A stretch of 64,000 nucleotides of DNA from Actinomycetales bacterium. GTDB taxonomy: Bacteria > Actinomycetota > Actinomycetes > Actinomycetales > Quadrisphaeraceae. The stretch's first letter is position 1. Each line of letters opens with the position of its first letter. The stretch is from contig JAKONK010000068.1 in assembly GCA_022701985.1 (NCBI GenBank), forward strand, positions 1-64,000. The letters run 5' to 3'. The notes beneath the pieces are model-generated. The model saw nothing but the letters and a program-made list of their open reading frames with translations, did not search any database and was not told the origin of the DNA. The position numbers and the translations under genes are program-made. Below, in pieces: positions 46,644 through 56,138 of the stretch.

Positions 46644-48333
46644 CCGGCGCCCCGTGCCGCCGGTCGTCCGCCGCCGCGCTCCGCAGGTGCGGGCCGCGCC
46701 GCGGAAGGCGGTGGGCTCTGGTGGGGGTGCTCCGAGGATGCGCCCCATGGCGGTGACCGAGCGGTCACTCCCGAGGGGCGCATCCTCGGAGCTCCCGGAA
46801 CCGGCTCCACCGACCCTGCCGACCCCGCCGCGCCCGGGGCACCCGGGGCTGGCCCGCGCCCGCGAGCAGGGGAGGCGCGCCACCGAGGCCGCGTGGGACG
46901 GCGTCGCCCGCGCCGCGGCCGCGCTCGCCTACCGCCTGCGCGAGCCGGGGGACGGCACCGGGCCCCGGCCGCCCGTCGAGCACGGTGCGTCGCTGGCCCC
47001 CACCGGCGACGAGCGCTCGCGCCTGGTCGCCCTCGCCCGGGGGCCGCTCGGCATGGACGACTACGGTGCCCCGCCGATCCGCAGCGACCTCTACGCCCTG
47101 CAGCCGCTGTTCCCCTTCGCGCACAGCGCTCCGTGGGACTCACCCGAGGGCGTCTTCGTCGGGTACGACGCGCACACCGGCGAGCCCGTGCGCCACAGCG
47201 GCCGGGCCTGGTTCTCCGCCGGGACGTCGGGCTCGGCCACGCTGGTGCTGGGGTCGAAGTACGCGGGCAAGAGCGCGCTGCTGAAGTCCTACCTGGTGCG
47301 GGCCGTCGCCGAGCACGGGTTCCGCGCCTGGGTCTACGACACCCGGGCCGTCAACTACGTCGAGCGGGTCGACGGCGTGGAGCGGGAGGTCTCCGAGGGG
47401 GAGTTCTGCGCCCTGGTCCGCGAGGCCGGCGGCTCGGTGCACCGCTTCTCCAGCGGCGGGCCGCTGCGCCTGAACCTGCTCGACCCCCGCCTCTTCGGCG
47501 CCCGCGACGCGGGGGGCCGCGAGGGGCTGGTCCGCTCGGTGCTGCAGTTCCTCGCCGGGCGGCGCCTCACCCCGCAGGAGGGGTTCGCGCTCCGCGTGCA
47601 GCTGGCCCGCCTCCTGGCCGCCCGCCCGTCGGGGGCCCCGACCGTCGTCGACCTGAGGGAGGCGCTGCTGAGGGCGCCGGCCGACCCCTCGGCGGTGGTC
47701 CCCGAGGAGCCGACGGCCACCGAGGGCGAGCTGTTCGCGTGGGGCCGCGACCTGGGCCTGCTCCTCGACAGGCTCGTCCACGGCGACCTCGCCGGCTTCG
47801 TCGACGGACCCACCTCCGACACCGTCGACCTGGACGCCGACGTCGTCACCTGGGACCTCTCGGAGGTGGCGAGCACCCACCCCGACGTCGTCCCCATGCT
47901 CATGGCCGCCTCGGCGGCGCTCGTGCTCGGCAGCTGGACGGCCCCCGGCAAGGGGTGGGGCGTCGTCGTCGTCGACGAGCTCTGGAACGCCTTCCGGGTG
48001 CCCGAGCTGGGCGTCGTGGTCCAGGAGGTGATGAAGAAGGCCCGCACCCTCGGCGTGGAGTTCCTGGGGGCCACCCAGCACCTGGTCGACATGCTCGAGG
48101 GCGGCAGCTTCGTCAGCGACGCCGACATCGTCGTCTCCTTCCGGCAGGAGCCGGTCAACGCCCAGGTCTTCGGGCGCCACCTGGGCTTCTCCGACGTCGA
48201 GGTCGACGCGCTGCAGCAGCTCGGCGCCCACCAGGCGGTGTGGAAGGTGCCCGGCGAGCCCGCTCGCGCGGTGCAGCACGTGCTGCACGGCTGCGAGCAG
48301 CGCATCGCCGACACCTCGCAGCGGCTCGTCTGA
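46633..48333 (+). CDS. VirB4/TraC-like T4SS ATPase
   Basis: Walker A LVLGSKYAGKSALLKSYLVRAVAEHGFRAWVYD, Walker B GWGVVVVDELWNAF, KKARTLGVEFLGATQHLVDM; GTG 46633 overlaps upstream stop. Confidence 0.85.
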   Translation: MSSDRRPVPPVVRRRAPQVRAAPRKAVGSGGGAPRMRPMAVTERSLPRGASSELPEPAPPTLPTPPRPGHPGLARAREQGRRATEAAWDGVARAAAALAYRLREPGDGTGPRPPVEHGASLAPTGDERSRLVALARGPLGMDDYGAPPIRSDLYALQPLFPFAHSAPWDSPEGVFVGYDAHTGEPVRHSGRAWFSAGTSGSATLVLGSKYAGKSALLKSYLVRAVAEHGFRAWVYDTRAVNYVERVDGVEREVSEGEFCALVREAGGSVHRFSSGGPLRLNLLDPRLFGARDAGGREGLVRSVLQFLAGRRLTPQEGFALRVQLARLLAARPSGAPTVVDLREALLRAPADPSAVVPEEPTATEGELFAWGRDLGLLLDRLVHGDLAGFVDGPTSDTVDLDADVVTWDLSEVASTHPDVVPMLMAASAALVLGSWTAPGKGWGVVVVDELWNAFRVPELGVVVQEVMKKARTLGVEFLGATQHLVDMLEGGSFVSDADIVVSFRQEPVNAQVFGRHLGFSDVEVDALQQLGAHQAVWKVPGEPARAVQHVLHGCEQRIADTSQRLV

Positions 48334-48336
48334 CGC

Positions 48337-49410
48337 GTGCCGGGGGTGGGGCTGCGCCGCCAGATGTGGTGGTTCGCCGGCATCGCGTCCGCGCTGGTCG
48401 CGGCGCTGGTGGCCGTCGCGGTGACGCTCGCGGGCCTGGTCGTGGTGGTCGGCGTCGTGGCCGCCCGCGACCCCCAGCGCGCCACGGCCCCCTCGACGTC
48501 GTCGGTGGCGGTGGCCGACGGCGCCGTCCCCGAGCGCTACCGCGCCGCCTTCGACTACGCCCTGACGCTGTGCCCGGCCCTGCCGGCGCCGGTGCTCGCC
48601 GCGCAGATCACCCAGGAGTCGGGCTGGGACCCCCGCGCCGTCAGCTCGGCCGGCGCCCGCGGGCTGGGGCAGTTCATGCCCGGCACCTGGAAGGAGCACG
48701 CCGTCGACGCGAACGGCGGGGGAGCGGAGATCCTCGACCCCGCCGACTCCCTGGCCTCGGCCGCCGCGTACGACTGCTACCTGCTCGACCAGGTCACCGG
48801 CAGGGGGTACGACGGCGACGACACCTCCCTCATGCTCGCCGCCTACAACGCCGGGCCCGGTGCCGTGGCGCGCTACGAGGGGGTGCCGCCGCCGTCGTTC
48901 TCCGACGGGCAGACCCACGACTACGTCGAGGCGATCACGGCGATGGCCGCCCGCGACACCGTGGAGGCGGTCCCGGGCCTGGTGGTGGCCGGGTCCGTGC
49001 CGGAGCGCCCGCTGCCCGCGTGGCCGGTGGGCGCCGACGGGCTCGCCCCGAACGCCGAGTTCGGGCGCCGGTGGCTGCAGGCGAGCTTCGGGGTCGTGGT
49101 GCCGGTGTCGTCGTGCGTCGCCAGCTCCGGGCACGTCGAGGACAGCTACCACTACGACGGCCACGCGTGCGACGTCATGGTCGCCCCGGCCGGGTCGGTG
49201 CCCGACGCCGCGGGCACCCAGCTCGGGTGGGCGGTCGCGAACGCCCTGGTGGAGGACCACCGCGGCCTCGGGGTGGAGCAGGTCATCTGGCAGGGCCGGA
49301 TCTGGACGGCGTCACGCCCCACCTGGCGGGAGTACGAGAACCCGCTGGGCTCCTCGGTGACCCTCGACCACCTCGACCACGTGCACGTCTCCTTCGACCG
49401 GAGCCGCTGA
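48337..49410 (+). CDS. bifunctional lytic transglycosylase (SLT) with C-terminal conjugation-type domain
   Basis: APVLAAQITQESGWDPRAVSSAGARGLGQFMPGTW, MLAAYNAGPGAVARYEG; C-terminal HVEDSYHYDGHACDVMVAP...DHLDHVHVSF. Confidence 0.88.
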   Translation: MPGVGLRRQMWWFAGIASALVAALVAVAVTLAGLVVVVGVVAARDPQRATAPSTSSVAVADGAVPERYRAAFDYALTLCPALPAPVLAAQITQESGWDPRAVSSAGARGLGQFMPGTWKEHAVDANGGGAEILDPADSLASAAAYDCYLLDQVTGRGYDGDDTSLMLAAYNAGPGAVARYEGVPPPSFSDGQTHDYVEAITAMAARDTVEAVPGLVVAGSVPERPLPAWPVGADGLAPNAEFGRRWLQASFGVVVPVSSCVASSGHVEDSYHYDGHACDVMVAPAGSVPDAAGTQLGWAVANALVEDHRGLGVEQVIWQGRIWTASRPTWREYENPLGSSVTLDHLDHVHVSFDRSR

Positions 49411-49471
49411 CCCCGCGACGACCGAGGGTCTGAGCGCCACCACCCGGCCGCGAGGGTCACGGCCGCGAGGC

Positions 49472-50197
49472 TCACGCCGGCGGGTGGCCGCCCGCGGGGG
49501 CGGGGAGCACCCGCCAGACCAGGCGCACCAGCACCAGCGCGGGCAGGCTGACGCCGAACACGACGCCGACGCCCGGCAGCGCGGAGTACAGCCACCACGC
49601 GGCGAGCAGCACCCCGATGCCCCCCAGACCCACCAGCGGGCGGCCCAGCACCACGAGCACCGCGCGCCGCAGCTGCGTCCGCGCCCCGCCGTCGAGGTGC
49701 GCCGCGAGCACGGGCAGCACCGCGGTCACCGCCAGCAGCACCGCGCCGAGCACCCACAGCAGCGCTGTCAGCGCCATCACGAGCGGGGCGGGCGCCCCCG
49801 CCGCGAGGGCCCCGCCGACCCCGCCCTCGGGAGCGCGCAGCAGCCACAGGTCGTACAGCCACACGGCCCACCCGGCGGCCAGCAGGGCGCCGACGGCGTT
49901 GGCCGGGCGCAGCTCGCGGCGCCAGGTGCCGTGGAACTCGGCCCACAGCCCCCCGCGCTCGTGCTGCTCCACCCAGCCCTCGGCGACCATCCGGTCGCGC
50001 CGCAGGACGGCGACGACGGCGGCCGTGGCCGGGGCGACGCCGAGCACCACGCCCCCCATCAGGACGTGCAGCAGCCACAACCCCTGCAGCAGCGCCAGGC
50101 GCAGGCCCGCCTCGCCGAGGCCGACGTGCAGCCCGACCAGCCGCTGGAGCCCCGTGGGCCGCCGGGCCGCCGCCCCGGGCGAGGACGCGGCCGTCAT
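49472..50197 (-). CDS. DUF624 (YesL-like) membrane protein
   Basis: MTAASSPGAAARRPTGLQRLVGLHVGLGEAGLRLALLQGLWLLHVLMGGVVLGVAPATAAVVAVLRRDRMVAEGW; coupled to sugar ABC permease. Confidence 0.82.
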   Translation of the reverse strand: MTAASSPGAAARRPTGLQRLVGLHVGLGEAGLRLALLQGLWLLHVLMGGVVLGVAPATAAVVAVLRRDRMVAEGWVEQHERGGLWAEFHGTWRRELRPANAVGALLAAGWAVWLYDLWLLRAPEGGVGGALAAGAPAPLVMALTALLWVLGAVLLAVTAVLPVLAAHLDGGARTQLRRAVLVVLGRPLVGLGGIGVLLAAWWLYSALPGVGVVFGVSLPALVLVRLVWRVLPAPAGGHPPA

Positions 50198-51150
50198 CCC
50201 TTGACCGACCCGATCAGCACGCCCTTCTCGAAGTACTTCTGCAGGAAGGGGTAGAGCACGACGACGGGCAGCGTGGACACGATGATCACGCCGTACTTGA
50301 TCTGGTCGGCGAACTGCTGGCCGTACCCGCCGCCGGTGCCGCCGGCGCCACCGGCCCCGCCGGCGAAGACGTTGTTCGACAGGAGGATGTCGCGCAGCAC
50401 CACCTGCAGCGGCTGCAGGTCGGCGTCGCGGATGAAGACCAGGCCGGTGAAGAAGTCGTTCCAGTGGGCCACCAGGTAGTACAGGAGGATCACCGACAGG
50501 ATCGGCTTGGACAGCGGGATGACCATCCGCGTGAACACCTGGAAGTAGCTGGCGCCGTCGATGAAGGCGGCCTCGTGCAGCTCCTCCGGCAGGGAGTGCT
50601 CGAAGAACGCCCTGGCGATGATGAGGTTGTAGACGTTCAGCGCCGTCGGCAGCACGAAGACCCACATCGTGTTCAGCAGCCCGAGGTCGCGGTACAGCAG
50701 GTAGTTGGGGATCAGCCCGCCGTTGAAGAACATCGTGAACGCGAAGAAGAAGATCAGCACCCTCCGGGCGCGGAACTCCCGGCGCGAGAGCGCGTACGCC
50801 GCGGGGATGGTCACCAGCATGTTGATGGCGGTGCCCACGACGGCGTAGGTGAGGGTGTTGCGGTAGCCCTGCCAGATGCGGGCGTCGGCGAAGATCTGCT
50901 CGTACCCGAAGCTGTTGACGCCGCGCGGGAAGAGCAGCACCTGCCCCGACTGCACGAGGTCGGGTGCGCTGACCGAGGCGATGGCCACGAACCAGATCGG
51001 GTAGAGCGTCGCGAAGACGACGGCGGTGAGCGCGACGCCGACGAAGGCGGCGAAGGCCAGGTCGCCGGGGGACTGGTGCCTCATGCGCCGCAGGGCGGCG
51101 GCGGGGCCGGCGCTGCGCGTCGGCGTCGCCGAGGGGGTGCTGGTCGTCAT
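50194..51150 (-). CDS. carbohydrate ABC transporter permease (MalG/LplC-like)
   Basis: 318 aa; INMLVTIPAAYALSRREFRARR, FFNGGLIPNYLLYRDLGLLNTMWV, ELHEAAFIDGASYFQVFTRMVIPLSKPIL (EAA loop). Confidence 0.94.
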   Translation of the reverse strand: MTTSTPSATPTRSAGPAAALRRMRHQSPGDLAFAAFVGVALTAVVFATLYPIWFVAIASVSAPDLVQSGQVLLFPRGVNSFGYEQIFADARIWQGYRNTLTYAVVGTAINMLVTIPAAYALSRREFRARRVLIFFFAFTMFFNGGLIPNYLLYRDLGLLNTMWVFVLPTALNVYNLIIARAFFEHSLPEELHEAAFIDGASYFQVFTRMVIPLSKPILSVILLYYLVAHWNDFFTGLVFIRDADLQPLQVVLRDILLSNNVFAGGAGGAGGTGGGYGQQFADQIKYGVIIVSTLPVVVLYPFLQKYFEKGVLIGSVKG

Positions 51151-51160
51151 CGTCGGCCCC

Positions 51161-52150
51161 TCACCACAGGCTCGTGCTGGAGACGCGCTTGGCCACGGAG
51201 TTCGCGACCAGCAGGAACGCGAAGTTCACGACGGTGTTGAACAGCCCGATGGCCGTGGCGTAGCTGAACTGGTTGCCGACGATGCCGATCTTGTAGACGT
51301 ACGTCGCGATGACCTCCGACACCGGCAGGTTCAGGGTGTTCTGCATCAGGAAGATCTTCTCGAAGCCGGTGGCCAGCACCCCGCCCATGTTGAGGATGAA
51401 CAGCACCACCATGGTCGGCACGAGCGCGGGCAGGTCGACGTTGCGGATGATCTGCCACCGGTTGGCGCCGTCGATCCTGGCGGCCTCGTACAGCTGGGTG
51501 TCGACGCTGGCCAGGGCCGCGAGGTAGATGATCGAGTTCCACCCGCAGTGCTGCCAGACCTCGGAGATGACGTACACGGGCACGAACGAGCTCGGGTCGC
51601 CGAGGAAGTTGACCCCGGTGATGCCCACGCGCTCCAGGAGCTGGGTGACGAGGCCGTTGGACGGCGACAGGAACACCTGCAGCATGCCGACCACCACGAC
51701 GATCGAGATGAAGTGCGGCAGGTACGTCGCGGTCTGGGTGAAGCGCTTGCGCCGCCGCCCGACCACCTGGTTGATGAGCAGCGCCAGCACGATCGGCGCG
51801 ATGAAGCCGCCCACCAGGGTGGAGACGCTGATGACCGCGGTGTTGCGCAGCAGCGGCCAGAACTGCGGCGAGCTGAAGAACTGCTCGAAGTAGAACAGCC
51901 CCACCCACTCGCCGCCGGTGAGCCCGGCCTCGAAGTCGAACCTGCGGAACGCCAGCTGCAGGCCGTACATGGGCACGTAGGCGAACACCAGGGTGAACGC
52001 GATGGCCGGGGCCATGAGGGCCCACAGCTGCCACTGCCGCCCGAGGTGCCGCCGCAGGCGCGCCCCCGGTGGTCGCGGCCGGCCGGGCGGTGCGGGCTCG
52101 GCGCCGGTGGCGGTGGTCGTCCTGTCGTCGTCCTGCAGCACCGCGGTCAT
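51161..52150 (-). CDS. ABC transporter permease (LplB-like)
   Basis: 329 aa; FVYVPMYGLQLAFRRFDFEAGLTGGEWVGLFYFEQFF, LYEAARIDGANRWQIIRNVDLPALVPTMVVLF. Confidence 0.94.
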   Translation of the reverse strand: MTAVLQDDDRTTTATGAEPAPPGRPRPPGARLRRHLGRQWQLWALMAPAIAFTLVFAYVPMYGLQLAFRRFDFEAGLTGGEWVGLFYFEQFFSSPQFWPLLRNTAVISVSTLVGGFIAPIVLALLINQVVGRRRKRFTQTATYLPHFISIVVVVGMLQVFLSPSNGLVTQLLERVGITGVNFLGDPSSFVPVYVISEVWQHCGWNSIIYLAALASVDTQLYEAARIDGANRWQIIRNVDLPALVPTMVVLFILNMGGVLATGFEKIFLMQNTLNLPVSEVIATYVYKIGIVGNQFSYATAIGLFNTVVNFAFLLVANSVAKRVSSTSLW

Positions 52151-52210
52151 GCGGGTGGCTCCTCGCCGTCGAGGGTCAGGGGGTCAGCTGGTCAGGGGCG
52201 TGTGCGCCGT

Positions 52211-52232
52211 CGCCTCGCGTCAGCGCGAGGCG
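52211..52232 (-). promoter_or_regulatory. perfect 9-bp hairpin with the solute-binding protein stop codon in the loop
   Basis: CGCCTCGCG-TCAG-CGCGAGGCG. Confidence 0.7.
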
Positions 52233-53839
52233 GCGTACTCGTCGTAGTAGCGCTGGCGGATCTCGACGTTCTCGGCGAGCCCGACGTCGAGCACGGTCTC
52301 GACGTGCTCGTCCCAGTCGCGGGTGGCGCCCCCGCGGGTCACCCACTGCGCGAACTGCGGCATCACCACGCCCAGGACCGCGGTGTCGTTGAGGCTGGAG
52401 ACGAGGGTGTCGTCCTCGTCCAGCTTCAGGAACGGCTGCGGGTACACGTCGCGGAGCACGTCCACGCCGTCGTAGGCAGGCTGCAGCGGGGCGGAGTCGG
52501 CCACGGCCTCGGACAGGTCGGCCGGCAGCTGCACCTCCATCTCCGGGCGGATGAAGAAGGGACCGTTGTCGGCGACGGTCGAGGTCCACTTCCAGGTCGA
52601 CGGGTCGAGCGCCGGGTCGGCCGGCGGCAGCACGGTGTACTGCTCGTCACCGGTCTTCTCGACGTTGGTGCCCAGGTCTCCCCACAGCACCTGGACCGAG
52701 GTGTCGGGGGCGTAGAACTGGTCGACCATCCGCAGCACGGCGTCCTTGTGCGGCGTGGACGCGGACACCAGCACCGCGTTGGGCGTGAGGTTCTCGTAGT
52801 CCCAGCTCCAGCGCACCGGGGCGCTCTGCCCGGCCTCCTGCTGCAGCTGGCCGATCGCGGCGTACTGCTGGTAGACGCCGGGGCCGAACCGGTCCGAGGC
52901 CGACCAGCCCCAGCTGAAGCCGACCCGCGCCTGGTCACCGGTGCCGCGCGCCACCGACTGGTAGGTGGAGTAGTCCTGGGTGAAGGCGTCGGGGCTCATG
53001 AGCCCGGCCTCCCAGCAGCGGTGGAGGAACTCCACCAGGTCGCGGTAGCGCTCGTCGACGAAGAGGTTCTTGACCTCGCCGTCCTCCAGGAAGTAGCCGT
53101 TGCCGCCGCCGTTGACCACCTGCATGCCGGTGGAGCCGAGCAGCGCGGTCGGCTGGAAGTAGCCGAAGCCGGTGGTGCCGACGGGGGAGAAGTCCAGGGG
53201 GATCTCGTCGGCCTGCCCGTTGCCGTTGGGGTCGCCCTCCTTGAAGGCGGTGAGGACGTCGAACAGCTCGTCCCAGGTGGTGGGAGCCTCCAGGCCGAGC
53301 GTGTCGAGCCACTGCTGGTTGACGTACTGGTGCGTGATCGCCTGCGGCCAGTACTTCTTGTAGCTCGGCAGGGCCCTGATCGCCCCGTCGCGCGTGACCA
53401 GGTCCTGCGCGCCGTCGACCTCGTCGAACATCGCCTGCGCGTTGGGCAGCGCGTCCATGTCGTCGCTGAGGTCCTCGAACAGCGAGTGGAACGTCACCAG
53501 GTCCTGGTCGGTGACGGCGTTGAAGCCGATGATGACGTCGGGCACGTCACCGGCGGCGAGCATGGGGTTCTTCTTCTGGTCCCAGTCGGAGGAGACCTCC
53601 TCCCACTCCACCGGCACCCCCGCGACCTCCTCGAGCTGCTGCACCCAGGCCATCTCGGCCATCGGCTTGGTCAGGCCGTGCTTGACGACCATCACGGAGA
53701 TGCTGTCGTCGGCCTGCGCGTCGGCGCCGCAGCCGCTGAGCAGCAGGCCGGCCGCGGCGCACGAGGCGACCAGGCCGGTGACCCGCCGGCTCCGCCCGCG
53801 GGGCCGCCGGGGGTGGGGTCGAGGTGCTGTCGCTGGCAT
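52220..53839 (-). CDS. extracellular solute-binding lipoprotein (LplA-like)
   Basis: ATG 53839; lipobox VASCAAAGLLLSGCGADAQAD; LDTLGLEAPTTWDELFDVLTAFKEGDPNGNGQADEIPL. Confidence 0.93.
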   Translation of the reverse strand: MPATAPRPHPRRPRGRSRRVTGLVASCAAAGLLLSGCGADAQADDSISVMVVKHGLTKPMAEMAWVQQLEEVAGVPVEWEEVSSDWDQKKNPMLAAGDVPDVIIGFNAVTDQDLVTFHSLFEDLSDDMDALPNAQAMFDEVDGAQDLVTRDGAIRALPSYKKYWPQAITHQYVNQQWLDTLGLEAPTTWDELFDVLTAFKEGDPNGNGQADEIPLDFSPVGTTGFGYFQPTALLGSTGMQVVNGGGNGYFLEDGEVKNLFVDERYRDLVEFLHRCWEAGLMSPDAFTQDYSTYQSVARGTGDQARVGFSWGWSASDRFGPGVYQQYAAIGQLQQEAGQSAPVRWSWDYENLTPNAVLVSASTPHKDAVLRMVDQFYAPDTSVQVLWGDLGTNVEKTGDEQYTVLPPADPALDPSTWKWTSTVADNGPFFIRPEMEVQLPADLSEAVADSAPLQPAYDGVDVLRDVYPQPFLKLDEDDTLVSSLNDTAVLGVVMPQFAQWVTRGGATRDWDEHVETVLDVGLAENVEIRQRYYDEYAASR

Positions 53840-53996
53840 GTCTCCTCCTCGAGACGCGGAGCGGCGGTGGTGCTCGGTGCCTGGCGCGCGGCGGGTCTGC
53901 GGTGACCGCCGTGGATCGAGGGTGCGCCCGTGGTTCAGCGTTGTCAACCGTGACCGGCGTGGCCTCCCCGCGCGGCGACCGGTGCCGCCGCGCCGC

Positions 53997-55025
53997 TCAG
54001 CGGGGGGCGCTGGACGCGCGGACCCGCAGGTCGGCGCCGGTGCGGACGCTGCGGCCCGGGCCCTCGAGGCCGTCCATCCGCTCGCACAGCATCTGCACCG
54101 CGGCGGCCACCATGTCGGCCTGGCGGGGGTCCACCGACGTCAGCGCCGGGGTGGTGAAGCGGGCCTCCGGGGTGTCGTCGAAGCCGGTGACGGCGACGTC
54201 GTCGGGGACCCTGCGCCCGTGCGTGCGCAGCGCCCGCAGCACGCCCACGGCCGTCGCGTCGTTGACGCAGAGCACGGCGTCGAGCTCCACCCCCGAGCGC
54301 AGGAGCGCCACCGTCGACGCGTAGCCCGACCGCCGCCGGTTGGTGTCCGTGCCGGCGACGAACAGCGCGTCGTCGAGGGGCAGGCCGGCCTCGAGCAGGG
54401 CCCGGCGGTACCCGGCGTAGCGCTCGTCGGCGGGGTGCCGCACCCCGCCGGAGTACCACGACACCGCGATGCGCCGCCGGCCCGTCTCGACGAGGTGGCG
54501 GGCGACGGCGAGGGCCCCCTCGTGCTCGCCCATGACCACGCGGTCGCCGGGGCTGGTGCCCACCCCTCCCACCTGGACCACCGGCAGGTGCGGCTGCGCG
54601 CGGCGCCCGAGCTCCTCGACCGGCGTCCACAGGGGGGCGACCACCACCCCGTCGACGCCGGCCGTGGTGGCCCCCGAGACCGCGGCCACCTCGGCCGCCG
54701 CGTCGGCGGCGATGCGCAGCGTGCTGCTGTACCCGCGCGCCGCGAGCGCGAGGATGAGCCGCTCGGCCAGGGTCGCGAAGTACGGCTGGTAGAGCATCGG
54801 GACGACGACGGCGACGCGCCGGCTGCGTCCCGACGACAGGCTCCTCCCGGCGTGCTGCACCTGGTAGCCGACCTGCTCGACGGCCTCGCGCACCCTGGCG
54901 CGGGTGGCCTCCGAGACGCCGCCGCGCCCGAGCAGCACGTTCGACACCGTCTTGCCCGACACCCCGGCCACGCGGGCGACGTCGTCGAGGGTCGCTGCCC
55001 GCGGCGGGTGCGGCGGGTCGCTCAC
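53997..55025 (-). CDS. LacI family transcriptional regulator (1)
   Basis: ATLDDVARVAGVSGKTVSNVLLGRGGVSEATRARVREAVEQVGYQ. Confidence 0.95.
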   Translation of the reverse strand: MSDPPHPPRAATLDDVARVAGVSGKTVSNVLLGRGGVSEATRARVREAVEQVGYQVQHAGRSLSSGRSRRVAVVVPMLYQPYFATLAERLILALAARGYSSTLRIAADAAAEVAAVSGATTAGVDGVVVAPLWTPVEELGRRAQPHLPVVQVGGVGTSPGDRVVMGEHEGALAVARHLVETGRRRIAVSWYSGGVRHPADERYAGYRRALLEAGLPLDDALFVAGTDTNRRRSGYASTVALLRSGVELDAVLCVNDATAVGVLRALRTHGRRVPDDVAVTGFDDTPEARFTTPALTSVDPRQADMVAAAVQMLCERMDGLEGPGRSVRTGADLRVRASSAPR

Positions 55026-56047
55026 CGCGGGACCGGCCCGGTCGTCGACTCCCGCCGCACCAGCTGCACGGGCACCAGCACCCGCCGCGGCTCCTGGGCC
55101 GGCGCGGTGCGGGCCAGCCTGTCGGCGACCAGGTCGAGCGCCGCCCGCGCGAGGTGCTCCGGGGCGAGGGCCACCGTGGTGAGCGACGGCGCGCTGAAGG
55201 ACCCCTCCTCCAGCCCGTCGACGCCGGCCACCACCAGCGCGTCGGGCACCGCCACCCCGCGGGCGTCCAGCGCCGCGAGCAGGCCGAGGGCCACCTCGTC
55301 GCTCCCGCAGAGCACGGCGTCGGCGCCACCGGCGGGGCCGCTCCCGCGGAGCGCGGCGAGGACGCCGTCGACGGCGTCGAACCCCTCCTCGCGGCGCTGC
55401 GCCCGCGGCTCCACCTCGGCCACCGCGCCGGCGCCGGCCGCGTCGAGGGCGGCCCGCAGCGCGTCACCGCGGGAGGTGAGGCGCGCGCAGCCCACCAGCA
55501 CCGGGCGGCGGCGGCCCACCACCGCGAGGTGGTGCGCCAGCAGGGCGCTCGCCTCTGCCAGGTCGGAGTCGACGGTGTCGACGGGGTCCACGCGGTCGGT
55601 GCCGCCGCCCTGCACGACCACCACCGGGGAGGCGGGCGGCAGGGGCGCGAGCGCGTCGCCGTGGGGGCCGAGCACCAGGACGGCGTCGACCGCCGCACCC
55701 ACCGAGGCGACCACCGCGCGCAGCCGGGAGGGGCGCTGCTCGGGGCCCCCGGTCGGCTCGACCGCCGCCTGCAGGCCGCGCCGTCCGACCTCCTCGACCA
55801 CCGCCTGGACCAGCGCGGCGTCGGCGGGGCGGCCCAGGTCGGGCACCGCCACCGCGAGCACGCCGGTGCGGCCGGTGCGCAGGGCGCGGGCGCTGCCGTT
55901 GGGCACCCACCCCAGCTCGGCGATCGCCTGCCGCACCCGCTGCACCACCTCGGGGCGGGTGTGCGGCTCGAGGTTCACCACCCGCGACACCGTCTTGAGC
56001 GAGACGCCGGCGAGCGCGGCGACGTCGCGCATCGTGGCGGAGGGCAC
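55022..56047 (-). CDS. LacI family transcriptional regulator (2)
   Basis: ATMRDVAALAGVSLKTVSRVVNLEPHTRPEVVQRVRQAIAELGWVPNGSARAL; 4-bp overlap with LacI (1). Confidence 0.95.
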   Translation of the reverse strand: MPSATMRDVAALAGVSLKTVSRVVNLEPHTRPEVVQRVRQAIAELGWVPNGSARALRTGRTGVLAVAVPDLGRPADAALVQAVVEEVGRRGLQAAVEPTGGPEQRPSRLRAVVASVGAAVDAVLVLGPHGDALAPLPPASPVVVVQGGGTDRVDPVDTVDSDLAEASALLAHHLAVVGRRRPVLVGCARLTSRGDALRAALDAAGAGAVAEVEPRAQRREEGFDAVDGVLAALRGSGPAGGADAVLCGSDEVALGLLAALDARGVAVPDALVVAGVDGLEEGSFSAPSLTTVALAPEHLARAALDLVADRLARTAPAQEPRRVLVPVQLVRRESTTGPVPR

Positions 56048-56138
56048 CGGCCGAGCCTAGGCTCGACCCCGGCGCGACGGCGCCGGGCGGTCGCCCCGTC
56101 CGGTGCACGCACCACCGGCGCCACCCCAGGAGGACCCC

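Noticed and set aside
51026-53905. 959-aa plus-strand ORF
   Set aside because: Shadow ORF opposite the ABC permeases and solute-binding protein; no recognisable domain.
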